Below, in pieces: positions 38,052 through 47,359 of a stretch of 64,000 nucleotides of DNA (position 1 is the stretch's first letter; every line of letters begins with the position of its first letter). Source of the stretch: CAVQBP01 sp963723205 (GTDB lineage: Bacteria; Bacteroidota; Ignavibacteria; Ignavibacteriales; Ignavibacteriaceae); assembly GCA_963723205.1 (NCBI GenBank), contig CAVRQC010000026.1, positions 248,001-312,000 on the forward strand, written 5' to 3'. Made by a program: the position numbers and the translations under genes. Under the pieces are notes generated by a model, which saw nothing but the letters and a program-made list of their open reading frames with translations, was not told the DNA's origin and made no database searches.

Positions 38052-39794
38052 TTATTTCAAAAGCATCATTTTCTTTGTTATTGAAATATTACCTGATTGA
38101 ATTCTATACATATAGACTCCGCTTGCCAAATTCGAAGCGTTGAAATCTACATTGTATTCACCAGTATTTTGCTGTTGATTAACTAAAGTAGCAACTTCCT
38201 GACCTAACATATTATATACTTTAAGTGTAACGAAACCACTGTGTGGTATACTGTATTTTATATTTGTTGTCGGGTTAAACGGATTAGGATAATTCTGGCT
38301 CAAAGTATATTTCGACGGAACTGAATTAGGCACTTGTCTTACACCCACGAGATCAGGCCACCAGGTATCATCGCCAAGCGGTTTACCATTCGGACCTGCA
38401 GTCATAAGTGTTGCATTTGTATAACGTAAGTTATCTTTTACAGGATAACCCTGCGTGGTTTTCCAATCAGCGGGAACGTCAACATATGTTCCTACACCAG
38501 CTTGTGTCGGAGTAATAGGACTAGCAGGATCTACAGAATTCCTGGAACCTGCTCCACTACCGCCATTTGCCCATACATGCCTAACATATCTGGACATACT
38601 GTCGGCAGCAGCAGCTACCAAAGCTGCATCGAAAACGGGATCTACATTCATATTCTTATCAGCGCCAATATCAAAGTTTGGCATGTTTAGAAGATCCGCG
38701 GCTTCCGGTCTTGTAGCAAGCCAAACGGGAGCAAGAATTTTACCGCCAACATTACGGTAGTGTCCTACTGATGTATCCGGATCAGCATTCATTGTTGTAA
38801 AGTTGTCCATAATTGCTTGCGGCCAGAAGTAAGCATTATTTGTGGCGACAAGGTGTCTGTCTGCTTCTGTAAGAAAATAAGGATCACCTTCTAAGTCACT
38901 GTAAAGTGAATCTATAGTAAGAATTGCAGGGGGACTAAAGAAATTCGCGTTGTAAGTTGATTCATCATATGAATGCCCTGAATCCAGACCTGCAGAATAT
39001 ACACTATAGAAAATATTATTGGTGATATCTGCATTGTGCATTTGCCGCATCGAAAAAGGAGAAGATTTGGTATGCATGAATATTGTATTATGATCAAAAT
39101 GCAGATAACCCATCGATGAACCTGAACCCTCAACATTACCTCCAAAAACAAAGAAAGTGCTGTTTACTACCCACATTGTGTCAATAGCATTTACCCCTGG
39201 TCCGGCCCAGTTCATACCGGGATTCTGCGGAATATCGCTTTGATTATTCCGGAACAAACAATGGGTAACAAAAATATCCGTACCAAGTGCATTCCAGGTA
39301 TTTAGTATGTTAGGTGTTCCTGTTGAACCGAAATTTTCAAAAATACAATTTTCCATTATATATCTGCAAGTATCTCCATTAGCACTCACGCATTGTTGAG
39401 TAACTTGAGAACCATCTGTACGTGTACCATTTAGAAAAAGATTTTTGAAATGGATATAGCTATCACCACCGGGAGTAGCAGCAATATTACCGGGTGAGCC
39501 TCCATCCGCATTAATATAAGGCGCAATAACCGGTAGGTATCCTGAAGGGGTTATTTTCCCGATAAGGTCCAAATCTTTAACCCTGATTTCTTCCGTTAAA
39601 AAATAAGTCGTGTCTGAAGAAAGTACATAAATGTGTCCGCTTTCACCTGATGCCGTGGTATCTGCGTTAATAACTGCATTAAGATTTCCCGGAGGTAATG
39701 CAGAAACATAAAGGGAATCTTTGGCAAAAGATTGAATACTTGCAACTAATAAAAAAAACGCTGCAAGTAAAAACATCTTGGTAAGTAACTTCAT
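38052..39794 (-). CDS. T9SS-secreted right-handed beta-helix protein (DUF4957/DUF5123-like)
   Basis: A 580-residue exported protein with signal peptide (1-24). Its middle reads like a parallel beta-helix: 'IHFKNLFLNGTRTDG', 'CRYIMENCIFENFGS', 'DIFVTHCLFRNNQSD', 'YLHFDHNTIFMHTKSS', 'NADITNNIFYSVYSAG', each rung ending in N/F pairs. Similar proteins annotated DUF4957/DUF5123 occur in polysaccharide loci beside pectin or alginate enzymes. No polysaccharide-lyase catalytic residues can be named from sequence. The C-terminus is a T9SS module ('NYPNPFNPTTNIKYSIP', ending 'KKMMLLK'). It lies downstream of the TonB receptor and upstream of two GH2 genes. Role possibly glycan binding or lyase. Confidence 0.78.
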   Translation of the reverse strand: MKLLTKMFLLAAFFLLVASIQSFAKDSLYVSALPPGNLNAVINADTTASGESGHIYVLSSDTTYFLTEEIRVKDLDLIGKITPSGYLPVIAPYINADGGSPGNIAATPGGDSYIHFKNLFLNGTRTDGSQVTQQCVSANGDTCRYIMENCIFENFGSTGTPNILNTWNALGTDIFVTHCLFRNNQSDIPQNPGMNWAGPGVNAIDTMWVVNSTFFVFGGNVEGSGSSMGYLHFDHNTIFMHTKSSPFSMRQMHNADITNNIFYSVYSAGLDSGHSYDESTYNANFFSPPAILTIDSLYSDLEGDPYFLTEADRHLVATNNAYFWPQAIMDNFTTMNADPDTSVGHYRNVGGKILAPVWLATRPEAADLLNMPNFDIGADKNMNVDPVFDAALVAAAADSMSRYVRHVWANGGSGAGSRNSVDPASPITPTQAGVGTYVDVPADWKTTQGYPVKDNLRYTNATLMTAGPNGKPLGDDTWWPDLVGVRQVPNSVPSKYTLSQNYPNPFNPTTNIKYSIPHSGFVTLKVYNMLGQEVATLVNQQQNTGEYNVDFNASNLASGVYMYRIQSGNISITKKMMLLK

Positions 39795-39912
39795 ATAGAA
39801 CTCCTTTCATTAAAGAATAATTAATTGATTGATTTTTATGTCCCGAACTACTTGAATTTGCTTCTCATATGCTCTGCCTCCTTTTCCTTTTAAGTTTTGT
39901 AATTAAAAGTAT

Positions 39913-40479
39913 CTATTGGAAATTTACTCTGAATCCCAATTGAGCTGTTAAACCATATGATTCATCAGTAGACTGAAAACCATTCCCTCTTAAAATATAG
40001 GTATCATTAGCTCCATTCAGATTATTTAGATTCATGAAAACTTCTATACTGTACCAGGGTAATTTTTGTCTTGCAGCAACATCCAGGCGCAGGTATTCCT
40101 TTTTTTCAGTTCTTAATTCAGGATGGAAATTTGTACTATTGAAAATAGCTGACTGGTATATCGCGGAACCTAAAATTGAAAAACCTTTATAGTCCCATCC
40201 CAGGGAAACATTCACGATATTGTCCGGTTGATTTATGAGTTTATCTTCATAGGTAGAATCAACATATATAGTTGGAAAAGGAAATACCGGAGAATGTTCT
40301 ACAACAGTAAAAGGATATTCTGCTTTTGAAAATACATGTGTAAAATTCACATTAAGTACCAGCCCGCTCAAAACCCCGGGTAAATACCAGAAATGTGTCT
40401 GCCAATCTGATTCGATACCCCATAATTCAACCCGGTTAGGATTATTAATATACTGTATTAATCGTGTATCCTTTAACAT
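39913..40479 (-). CDS. TonB-dependent receptor, C-terminal fragment (after frameshift)
   Basis: This reading frame encodes the last roughly 175 residues of the receptor barrel: 'NNPNRVELWGIESDWQTHFW', beta-strand pairs and the terminal 'YGLTAQLGFRVNFQ', a typical outer-membrane end with final aromatic residue. The first residues (MLKDTRLIQYI) are an out-of-frame read of the upstream gene, so this is not an independent gene. Removing one T near 40447 fuses it exactly to the preceding frame ('GYTINTVY' + 'NNPNRVELWG'). Either a real inactivating frameshift or a sequence error. Confidence 0.75.
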   Translation of the reverse strand: MLKDTRLIQYINNPNRVELWGIESDWQTHFWYLPGVLSGLVLNVNFTHVFSKAEYPFTVVEHSPVFPFPTIYVDSTYEDKLINQPDNIVNVSLGWDYKGFSILGSAIYQSAIFNSTNFHPELRTEKKEYLRLDVAARQKLPWYSIEVFMNLNNLNGANDTYILRGNGFQSTDESYGLTAQLGFRVNFQ

Positions 40480-42949
40480 TCAAATCCGGATATTTCGAGA
40501 TACTATATAATCCCGGATATTTTTTCTGATCAGATATATTACTACGTTGGAAAAACACAAAATTATCAATATGTTTCAGGAATCCGCCGAAAGTGAACAA
40601 TCCTACCGCGTTATTATATACAGAAAGCTGCAGATCAAAGTTTTCTGATTTAGCCGGTTTTAGATCGGTATTGTTCCAGGTAACACTGGTGCTGGAAACA
40701 TAAACATCAATAATAGGAAGAACATCACGGAAATTTGGATATGCTAATGTATTTGTATATGCACCGCGTATGCTAAGCCATGGCAAAGGATTAAATTTTA
40801 TGTTAACATCCGGAAGCCAATATCCATGAGTTTTGGTAACTGTCGTGTCTATATGAGGAAGATCTTGCGGGTATGGATTTGAAACACTGGCAATATAGAC
40901 CCGGTTTGCCTGGTAACTTGTTGTAAGGTTTTGGTATCTGGCACCTGCCATTATTGATAATAACTGACCGAAATGAAACGTTCCCATCAAATATCCCGCG
41001 CTTCGGTCTTCATTACCGGAATAATCACTGGCTATATTGCCAAACATACTGGGCACCCATGCAGCGAATCCGCCGGTAGGTGCAGTTTTTAAACTATATC
41101 CGTAATCAACAATAATTTTTTTAATATTCTTCATATAATCCAGCCCTGCTTTATTATCAAAAGTATAGTCGCCATTCAGATATGTACCGATGTTAAGACT
41201 GGGATCCATAAAAGGTGTTATAAATATATTTGAAGCACTCCTCGGATCAATACCCCAATCTGTTGATAACCAGGGATATGCGCTTACAATATTTTGACCG
41301 ATTGTACCGAAGGTAACAGTACCATTTCCTTCGGAATAATCATGCTTACGATCCGTATAAGAATACATTCCGCCGGCTTTTAATTCTAAAGAGAGAAACT
41401 CTGCAATGTTGAAATCTCTGGAGAGATCGACTGCTCCCCGTAATACTCTCTCACTGGTAAAACTGTTATTTGTATTTACACGCCGCAAATTCATATTGCT
41501 CATGTCTAAAAATTTGTGTGCTTGTTCAGCTATTGTAACTGGTACAAGCCTGTCATCAATTGAATTAGTTCCCGTAGAAAGCTGTTCGAATTGAAGGTCC
41601 CATTGGTCAGGGGAAACATTCTCGGAATAAGAATGGGAAAGAGTTGCATCAATATTTACCAATGATGTCTTTTGATTGTAACTTAGAATGTTACTGATAA
41701 GGTTTAATTCCTGCGGTGAGTTATGGATATAGTAGTGAATAGTATTAGTATTTCCGCCTCTGGCAAGACCATATGCCTGCCGCCAATAGCTTATGTCTGA
41801 TTTACTTTGGCTGAAGATATTCATTAAAGCTAAGTTTCCGTTCGGAAGATCATAATCGAATGTAGCAGTTCCATTGTATCTTTTTTCTACTCTGGGCGTA
41901 AAGTAAAGATTAAGATCAGTCAGGGGTAAATAACTCGGATTAGTTACTGAGTTAGGTTGAGAATAAGTGGCATCCAGATGATCCGAAGTAAAATTTTGCT
42001 GCTGTACTATGCCCTGAACAAATACGCCGAAACGCTCATCCAGAAATCTTCTTTCAAGACTTAGATCAAATTTATAATTATTATATTCGCTTGTAAGATT
42101 TGTATAACCGCCTTGTGCTGAAAAGGAAATTCCCGGTAAATAAGACAAACCAAGAGGCCGTTTCGAAATGCCTTTACTTGCTTTTCTGATACCTAAATTT
42201 ACGGTACCGCCAAGAACATCGGCATCCATATCTGGTGTATTAGTTTTATAAACTTCAATACCCGCAAGCGAGCTTGAAGAAATCATTCGCATATCTACTC
42301 CTCGTCCGCCGCCGACCCGGCTGCCCAGCGGATCATCTGAATTAATTTGCCTTCCGCTTTCATTTGCAGGGATAGGAACACCAGCTATCGTAATTTGGTT
42401 ATATTGCGGGCTGATTCCGCGAATTACTACTTGTGTTGCCTGACCGCCGGATCTTATTAGTGAAATTCCGGGCAGCCTGCCGATTGATTCTGCAGCATTA
42501 GCATCAGGAAGTTCCTGTATTCTTGCAGATGAAACTACATTTACGATATTACTCGAGGCTAATTGCTGGTTAATGGCTGCATTTTGACCGCTTGCCTGGG
42601 CAGTAATAACTACCTCACCTGTTGATACTGTTACTGCATTTAGTTGTATGTTTTCTTCGAGGTGTTCATTATCTTTTAAAGATAAACGAACTGTTTTTGG
42701 TTCGTAACCAATATATGAAACCTTTAACGTATACGATCCTGCAATAACATCGGAAATTAAATATTTCCCTTCTACATTTGTAGCAGCCCCTATACTCGTC
42801 CCCTCCAGGACAAGATTGGCACCAAAGAGAGGTTCCCCAGTACTTGCATCAGTTACTTTTCCTGATATTTTAGCGGCACCCAATATAAATTGAGAGGAAA
42901 ATAAAATTGTCAGGATAAATAAATAAACTGTAGATATTTTTGTCGGCAT
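40445..42949 (-). CDS. TonB-dependent outer-membrane receptor with carboxypeptidase-regulatory domain (frameshifted near its 3' end)
   Basis: 834 residues of an outer-membrane active transporter for large sugars. Signal peptide (1-24), then a CarboxypepD_reg-like domain (about 27-110, 'GKVTDASTGEPLFGANLVLE'). The plug follows ('ASSNIVNVVSSARIQELPDA', 'SLIRSGGQATQVVIRGIS') and then the beta-barrel. The overall pattern resembles the TonB-Xanth-Caul receptor type more than SusC, and no SusD gene is present. The frame stops at 40445 with 'GYTINTVY' while the rest of the barrel continues in another frame; together they give about 1010 residues. It is the only candidate polysaccharide importer in the cluster. 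Confidence 0.85.
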   Translation of the reverse strand: MPTKISTVYLFILTILFSSQFILGAAKISGKVTDASTGEPLFGANLVLEGTSIGAATNVEGKYLISDVIAGSYTLKVSYIGYEPKTVRLSLKDNEHLEENIQLNAVTVSTGEVVITAQASGQNAAINQQLASSNIVNVVSSARIQELPDANAAESIGRLPGISLIRSGGQATQVVIRGISPQYNQITIAGVPIPANESGRQINSDDPLGSRVGGGRGVDMRMISSSSLAGIEVYKTNTPDMDADVLGGTVNLGIRKASKGISKRPLGLSYLPGISFSAQGGYTNLTSEYNNYKFDLSLERRFLDERFGVFVQGIVQQQNFTSDHLDATYSQPNSVTNPSYLPLTDLNLYFTPRVEKRYNGTATFDYDLPNGNLALMNIFSQSKSDISYWRQAYGLARGGNTNTIHYYIHNSPQELNLISNILSYNQKTSLVNIDATLSHSYSENVSPDQWDLQFEQLSTGTNSIDDRLVPVTIAEQAHKFLDMSNMNLRRVNTNNSFTSERVLRGAVDLSRDFNIAEFLSLELKAGGMYSYTDRKHDYSEGNGTVTFGTIGQNIVSAYPWLSTDWGIDPRSASNIFITPFMDPSLNIGTYLNGDYTFDNKAGLDYMKNIKKIIVDYGYSLKTAPTGGFAAWVPSMFGNIASDYSGNEDRSAGYLMGTFHFGQLLSIMAGARYQNLTTSYQANRVYIASVSNPYPQDLPHIDTTVTKTHGYWLPDVNIKFNPLPWLSIRGAYTNTLAYPNFRDVLPIIDVYVSSTSVTWNNTDLKPAKSENFDLQLSVYNNAVGLFTFGGFLKHIDNFVFFQRSNISDQKKYPGLYSISKYPDLNVKGYTINTVY

Positions 42950-43100
42950 CTTACCTCCATTTTTGTTTATGTTAATTAAATTTTTAACATCTATTATTTT
43001 ATTAAAATTTTTCTGTATAAGAATTAAATACGTTTTATACCAAAAATATTTCAGCGATTTTAGAACCGCACATAAATAAATGAACTTTCACTTTTTCTAA

Positions 43101-44153
43101 TTAATTCTTTTCCAATTTTTTATAATGTACATTTGATAAATCTTTAAGTATTTTGGCGCTATATTCGGGAGTTATATCTCTTTGAGGTTCAGCCAGCATT
43201 TCATAACCAACCATAAATTTTTTAATGCTGGCTGACCTTAACAGAGGAGGAAAGAAATGAAAGTGAAAATGCCATTCTTTATGCTCTTTCCCACTAGTCG
43301 GTGCCTGATGCATTCCTGCAGAATACGGGAAAGACGTTTTAAAAAGATTATCATATTTAGTTGTTGTTATTTTCAAAGCATTTGCAAAATCTCTTTCTTC
43401 TTTTTTATTAAGATGAATTATATTTGCAAACTTTCTTTTAGAAATTATTAAAGTTTCATAAGGCCAAACAGCCCAGTATGGAACTAAGACAACAAATGAT
43501 TCATTTTGATATACAACTCTTTCATCTAATTTCAATTCTAATTTTAAATAATCACTTAATAAGCTGTGTTTATTCTTTTTATAGTATTTCTTGAACTGTT
43601 TTAGTTCTTTCATTGGTTCCTGCGGAATACTCTCCTGTGCCCAGATTTGACAATGCGGATGCGGATTGCTATTTCCCATCATCAAACCTTTGTTCTCGAA
43701 TATCTGGATATGATTAATACCGGGATTAGAGCTTAGGTTCTTGAATTCTTTCTGCCAAGTTTTAATAACTTTTTCTATTTCATTTTCTTCCATTTCCGCT
43801 AAAGTTAAATTATGTTTTGGCGAAAAATTCACAACACGGCATATTCCTTTTTCACTTTTCGATAATAAAAGATCTTTTTTATTGTATTTATAGCTTTCTG
43901 TATTTTCTAAAATTGCAGAGAAATCGTTTGTGAACACAAATGTATTTTCATACTGAGGATTCTTTTCACCATTAACCCTCTTATTTCCTGGGCATAAATA
44001 GCAATCCGCATCATATTCGGCCAGAGTTTGCGTACTGTCTTTAGAGATTTCACCCTGCCATGGTCGAGATGTTCTGTGCGGTGAAACTAATACCCAATCT
44101 CCTGTTAATATATTTTTCCTGCGGTGAGGAAAGTTATAGTTATGCTGTGACAT
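43101..44153 (-). CDS. galT: Galactose-1-phosphate uridylyltransferase
   Basis: A 350-residue HIT-superfamily enzyme of the Leloir pathway, exchanging UMP between UDP-glucose and galactose-1-phosphate in the cytoplasm. 'DWVLVSPHRTSRPWQGE' near the N-terminus, the paired cysteines of 'CYLCPGNKRVNG' and the active-site 'NPHPHCQIWAQESIP' (nucleophile His in HPH) are all present. 'HFHFFPPLLR' in the C-terminal half is also characteristic. Its ATG lies inside the end of galK (14-base overlap), so the two are translationally coupled. It is 151 bp upstream of the TonB receptor gene. Confidence 0.95.
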   Translation of the reverse strand: MSQHNYNFPHRRKNILTGDWVLVSPHRTSRPWQGEISKDSTQTLAEYDADCYLCPGNKRVNGEKNPQYENTFVFTNDFSAILENTESYKYNKKDLLLSKSEKGICRVVNFSPKHNLTLAEMEENEIEKVIKTWQKEFKNLSSNPGINHIQIFENKGLMMGNSNPHPHCQIWAQESIPQEPMKELKQFKKYYKKNKHSLLSDYLKLELKLDERVVYQNESFVVLVPYWAVWPYETLIISKRKFANIIHLNKKEERDFANALKITTTKYDNLFKTSFPYSAGMHQAPTSGKEHKEWHFHFHFFPPLLRSASIKKFMVGYEMLAEPQRDITPEYSAKILKDLSNVHYKKLEKN

Positions 44154-45315
44154 CTTCTTCTATTTCTATTTTATTTGTACCTCCACTGATCTTTGTTACA
44201 TATATTTTTGCTTCTATCCCAAACATATTTCTATATTCTTCTGTCACTTTTTTAGTCACCGTTTCAATAGCATCATTCTCAATTAAATTTATTGTGCAGC
44301 CGCCAAATCCGCCTCCCATCATCCTGGAGCCATATACCTTTTGATTGTCCCTTAATAATTCGACTAGATAATCAAGTTCCCGGCAACTTACCTCATAATC
44401 TTTGCTTAATCCTTCATGTGTTAGATACATCAAGGCTCCAAATTTCTTTAGATCATGTACACTTAATGCTTCACATGCTTTTAACAATCTATCGTTTTCT
44501 TCAACTACATATTTGCATCTTCTATATATGGTTTGATCCATTTTTGATTTATATTCTTTTAAGATATCTAATGAAACATCTCTTAAACTTGTTATTTCAG
44601 GATAATCTTTGCTTATTATTATTACCCCATCATTACATTCTTTTCTTCTCTGATTATATTCAGATGAGGCAAGCGAATGAGATACATTAGTATCAATCAA
44701 TACTATTGATATATTGTTGTAATTAAAAGGAAAGTAAACATACTCCAGAGAACGACAATCTATTCGAAGAACATGCCCGCTTTTTCCGAAAACATTTATG
44801 AACTGGTCCATTATCCCGCACTTTACTCCGACAAAATCATTTTCGGCTTTTTGGGACATTTTTACCATGGTGAGTTTATCTATACCTAATTTATAAATAT
44901 AATTCAGGGCAAAGGCCAATCCTGCTTCTAAGGCAGCAGATGAAGATAATCCAGCTCCGATCGGTATATTGCCTCCGAATACACAATTAAATCCGTTAAA
45001 TATATATCCTCCCTTTTTAAGTTGATCAACTATGCCTAATAAATAATTAGGCCATCCCTTCTCTGACTTCCCGAAATCTTCTATTGAATTTTCGAAGAAA
45101 TCATTCATATCAAGAGCAAATATTTTACAATTATTATCTTCCCTCGGACTAATTGCCATATAAACAGTTTTATCAATTGCTGCCGGCAACACAAAACCCA
45201 TATTATAATCCGTATGCTCACCTATCAGGTTTACTCTACCGGGCGATCTAAATAAATAAGGTTCTTCATTAAATAATTCTTTAAACTTCACACTTACTTT
45301 TTCTGCCAAATTCAT
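44140..45315 (-). CDS. galK: Galactokinase
   Basis: About 391 residues from the start 'MNLAEKVSVKFKELF'. An upstream in-frame Met at 45393 would overlap the small membrane-protein gene and add 26 unrelated residues, so it is rejected. GHMP-kinase motifs are complete: galactokinase signature 'RSPGRVNLIGEHTDYNMGFV', ATP-binding 'GGNIPIGAGLSSSAALEAGL' and 'SRMMGGGFGGCTINLI'. It phosphorylates galactose at C1. The gene begins 8 bp after the small membrane-protein stop and overlaps galT, so symporter, small protein, galK and galT probably form one operon. Confidence 0.95.
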   Translation of the reverse strand: MNLAEKVSVKFKELFNEEPYLFRSPGRVNLIGEHTDYNMGFVLPAAIDKTVYMAISPREDNNCKIFALDMNDFFENSIEDFGKSEKGWPNYLLGIVDQLKKGGYIFNGFNCVFGGNIPIGAGLSSSAALEAGLAFALNYIYKLGIDKLTMVKMSQKAENDFVGVKCGIMDQFINVFGKSGHVLRIDCRSLEYVYFPFNYNNISIVLIDTNVSHSLASSEYNQRRKECNDGVIIISKDYPEITSLRDVSLDILKEYKSKMDQTIYRRCKYVVEENDRLLKACEALSVHDLKKFGALMYLTHEGLSKDYEVSCRELDYLVELLRDNQKVYGSRMMGGGFGGCTINLIENDAIETVTKKVTEEYRNMFGIEAKIYVTKISGGTNKIEIEEDVTA

Positions 45316-45323
45316 ATTTTTTT

Positions 45324-45539
45324 TTATACCGTTTGCTTTCTTGTTTTCAGATACATTAATCCGCCAAAGATTATCATAACTCCGCCCCACCATATATCCG
45401 GATGGGTATTTGCTAATACAGTCTTTACCGCTGGGGGATTTATTAAATTATATATTCCGCTTAAGAATATTATTATTCCCATTACCAGCAGAATTAAGCC
45501 TACAAAAAACCAAATTGGTTTCATTTTTCCTTCAGTCAT
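45324..45539 (-). CDS. Small two-helix membrane protein in the gal operon
   Basis: 71 residues with two strongly hydrophobic spans, 'WFFVGLILLVMGIIIFLSGI' (about 10-29) and 'IWWGGVMIIFGGLMYL' (about 49-64), separated by 'YNLINPPAVKTVLANTHPD', with a basic tail 'KTRKQTV'. It lies 22 bp after the symporter stop and 8 bp before galK. Family not recognised. Conserved placement next to a symporter in such operons would suggest an accessory subunit; here that is only inference. The coding call rests on tight spacing, two regular helices and no competing frame. Confidence 0.7.
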   Translation of the reverse strand: MTEGKMKPIWFFVGLILLVMGIIIFLSGIYNLINPPAVKTVLANTHPDIWWGGVMIIFGGLMYLKTRKQTV

Positions 45540-45561
45540 TACTTTCCTTTTTTTATGTTTA

Positions 45562-47235
45562 TTACCAGAATAATATGTTTAGTACTACTAAAACTATAAA
45601 TGAGATTATTGCATAAAACGCTGGTCTTTTTATAAATGGCATGTTCCTGTCTAGTTTTTCTTCAGTTAATCCTTTCACCAATCCAACCAATTCTTCCTTT
45701 GGTTTCTTTCGGGTAAAGAGGCTGACCAATATTGTAACAGCAGCACATATCACCCAAGCCCACCATGCCCGCCAAAAGTTTGCTGCCATATCACTCTGAA
45801 CGTTCGACATGGTAATTATACTCTGGCTAAACCAGTTGAACTTTACTGCCAAATACAATGTAAAGGATGATCCCATTCCAGCAATCAATCCCCAGAAAGC
45901 ACCATTTGGAGTGATCCACCAGATGAACATTCCTAAAAGCATTGTTGCAAACAATGGTGCATTTACCCAAGAGAAAATTGCCTGCATATAATCCATTATG
46001 CTGGGGAAACTCTTTGCCCAATATGCTGTCACCAAGGATAATGCTACTCCAACTATCGTTGAAACACGCCCCATCCATAACAGATGTGTATCTGATGCAT
46101 TCTTATTTAATACCGACTTATAAATGTCATATGTCCAAACTGTATTAAATGCACTAATATTACCTGCCTGGCCTGCCATAAAGCCTGCAAGCAATGCCGT
46201 TACTCCCAAACCGACTAATCCTGCAGGATAATACCTGGCTATCAATAACGGAAGTGCAGAATCGTAATTTATATGTCCTCCATCATGGATTAACTTAAAT
46301 CCGCTATGAGGATCATTTGATAAGACTATAGCAACTAAACCTGCAAGAATTACAATAAAGGGAAGGGCCATTTTAAAGAAAGATGCTACAATTGGTGTCA
46401 TTCTTGCAGAACGTAAATTCTTGGCAGAAAATGCCCGCTGAATGACAAGAAAATCTGTTGTCCAATATCCGAATGAAAGAACAAATCCCAAACCCAGCAC
46501 AATTCCTGCCCAATTGACAAACATCCCATTATCTAACGGATTCCCGGATGTTGACCAAAGAGTTGTAAAAGAAACTTGTGAAAATTCATTTATCCTGGTT
46601 ACTATCTGATGCCAGCTGCCAATTTCTACAAATCCTAAAATCGATACCAGAAACAGTCCGAACCAGATCATGAAAAATTGAATTATCTCTGTAAATATGG
46701 CGGACATTAATCCGCTCATACCTACATAAACTGCAACTGTTATGGCGGAAACCCACATGCTTATATCCCAATGCCAGCCCAGGAATGTATGGAGTACAAG
46801 TGCCATTGCATAAAGATTGATACCGGAAACAAGAAGCGTCATTATCGCAAATGCTATCCCGTTAAGAACCCGTGTCTTTTCGTCAAAGCGAAGCTTTAGG
46901 TAACCGGGAACGGACTTTATTTTACTGCTGTAATAGAATGGCATCATGTAGACACCAAGGAAAAGCATCGCAGGGATTGCTCCTATCCAATAGAAATGAG
47001 CTACAAACATTCCATATTTAAAGGTATTGCCGGTCATTCCTAATAGCTCAAGGGCTCCCAGGTTGGCTGAAAGAAAGGCTAAGCCGGCAACCCAGGATGA
47101 ATTCTTCCGGCCGGCTAGGAAAAAATCTTCTTGATTCTTTGTAAATCTTCTTAGATACCAGCCTATACCGAGAACAAATCCAAAATAAACTAAGATAATA
47201 ATCCAGTCTATAAAAGATAAACCTATTGTTTGCAT
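45562..47235 (-). CDS. Sodium:solute symporter (SSS/SGLT-type sugar transporter)
   Basis: A 557-residue inner-membrane transporter with about 14 helices. 'NQEDFFLAGRKNSSWVAGLA' and 'FLSANLGALELLGMTGNTFK' form the N-terminal SSS signature. 'SVPGYLKLRFDEKTRVLNGI' and 'TALLAGFMAGQAGNISAFNT' are further family landmarks, close to the sugar-transporting (SGLT/galactose) branch. As the first gene of the operon with galK and galT it most likely imports galactose with Na+. An operator-like sequence lies 90 bp upstream of its start. Confidence 0.93.
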   Translation of the reverse strand: MQTIGLSFIDWIIILVYFGFVLGIGWYLRRFTKNQEDFFLAGRKNSSWVAGLAFLSANLGALELLGMTGNTFKYGMFVAHFYWIGAIPAMLFLGVYMMPFYYSSKIKSVPGYLKLRFDEKTRVLNGIAFAIMTLLVSGINLYAMALVLHTFLGWHWDISMWVSAITVAVYVGMSGLMSAIFTEIIQFFMIWFGLFLVSILGFVEIGSWHQIVTRINEFSQVSFTTLWSTSGNPLDNGMFVNWAGIVLGLGFVLSFGYWTTDFLVIQRAFSAKNLRSARMTPIVASFFKMALPFIVILAGLVAIVLSNDPHSGFKLIHDGGHINYDSALPLLIARYYPAGLVGLGVTALLAGFMAGQAGNISAFNTVWTYDIYKSVLNKNASDTHLLWMGRVSTIVGVALSLVTAYWAKSFPSIMDYMQAIFSWVNAPLFATMLLGMFIWWITPNGAFWGLIAGMGSSFTLYLAVKFNWFSQSIITMSNVQSDMAANFWRAWWAWVICAAVTILVSLFTRKKPKEELVGLVKGLTEEKLDRNMPFIKRPAFYAIISFIVLVVLNILFW

Positions 47236-47324
47236 ATAGTTTCTTTAAAGTTTAATGATGTTGATTTGAATTAATAAAATTTTAAGCATAGATTAAAATT
47301 TCTTAAAATTTAGCAAACCATACG

Positions 47325-47336
47325 GCAATCGTTTGC
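47325..47336. promoter_or_regulatory. Candidate LacI-family operator upstream of the symporter-galKT operon
   Basis: gcaatcgtttgc, a near-perfect palindrome centred on CG (one mismatched pair), in the 124 bp between the LacI stop and the symporter start. The reverse complement gcaaacgattgc recurs upstream of the LacI gene itself. CG-centred palindromes of this form are the usual LacI/GalR-family operator type. Confidence 0.6.
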
Positions 47337-47359
47337 ATATTCATAAATAATTTTACAGA

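Noticed and set aside
39913..42949. SusC-type identification of the TonB receptor
   Set aside because: No SusD gene on either side, and the plug pattern resembles the TonB-Xanth-Caul type; called a generic TonB-dependent receptor.
44292..44690. 132-residue plus-strand frame opposite galK
   Set aside because: Antisense shadow of a galactokinase with full GHMP motifs; Leu/His-rich nonsense translation.
45316..45393. N-terminal extension of galK to the upstream Met
   Set aside because: Would overlap the small membrane-protein gene and add residues not found in galactokinases.
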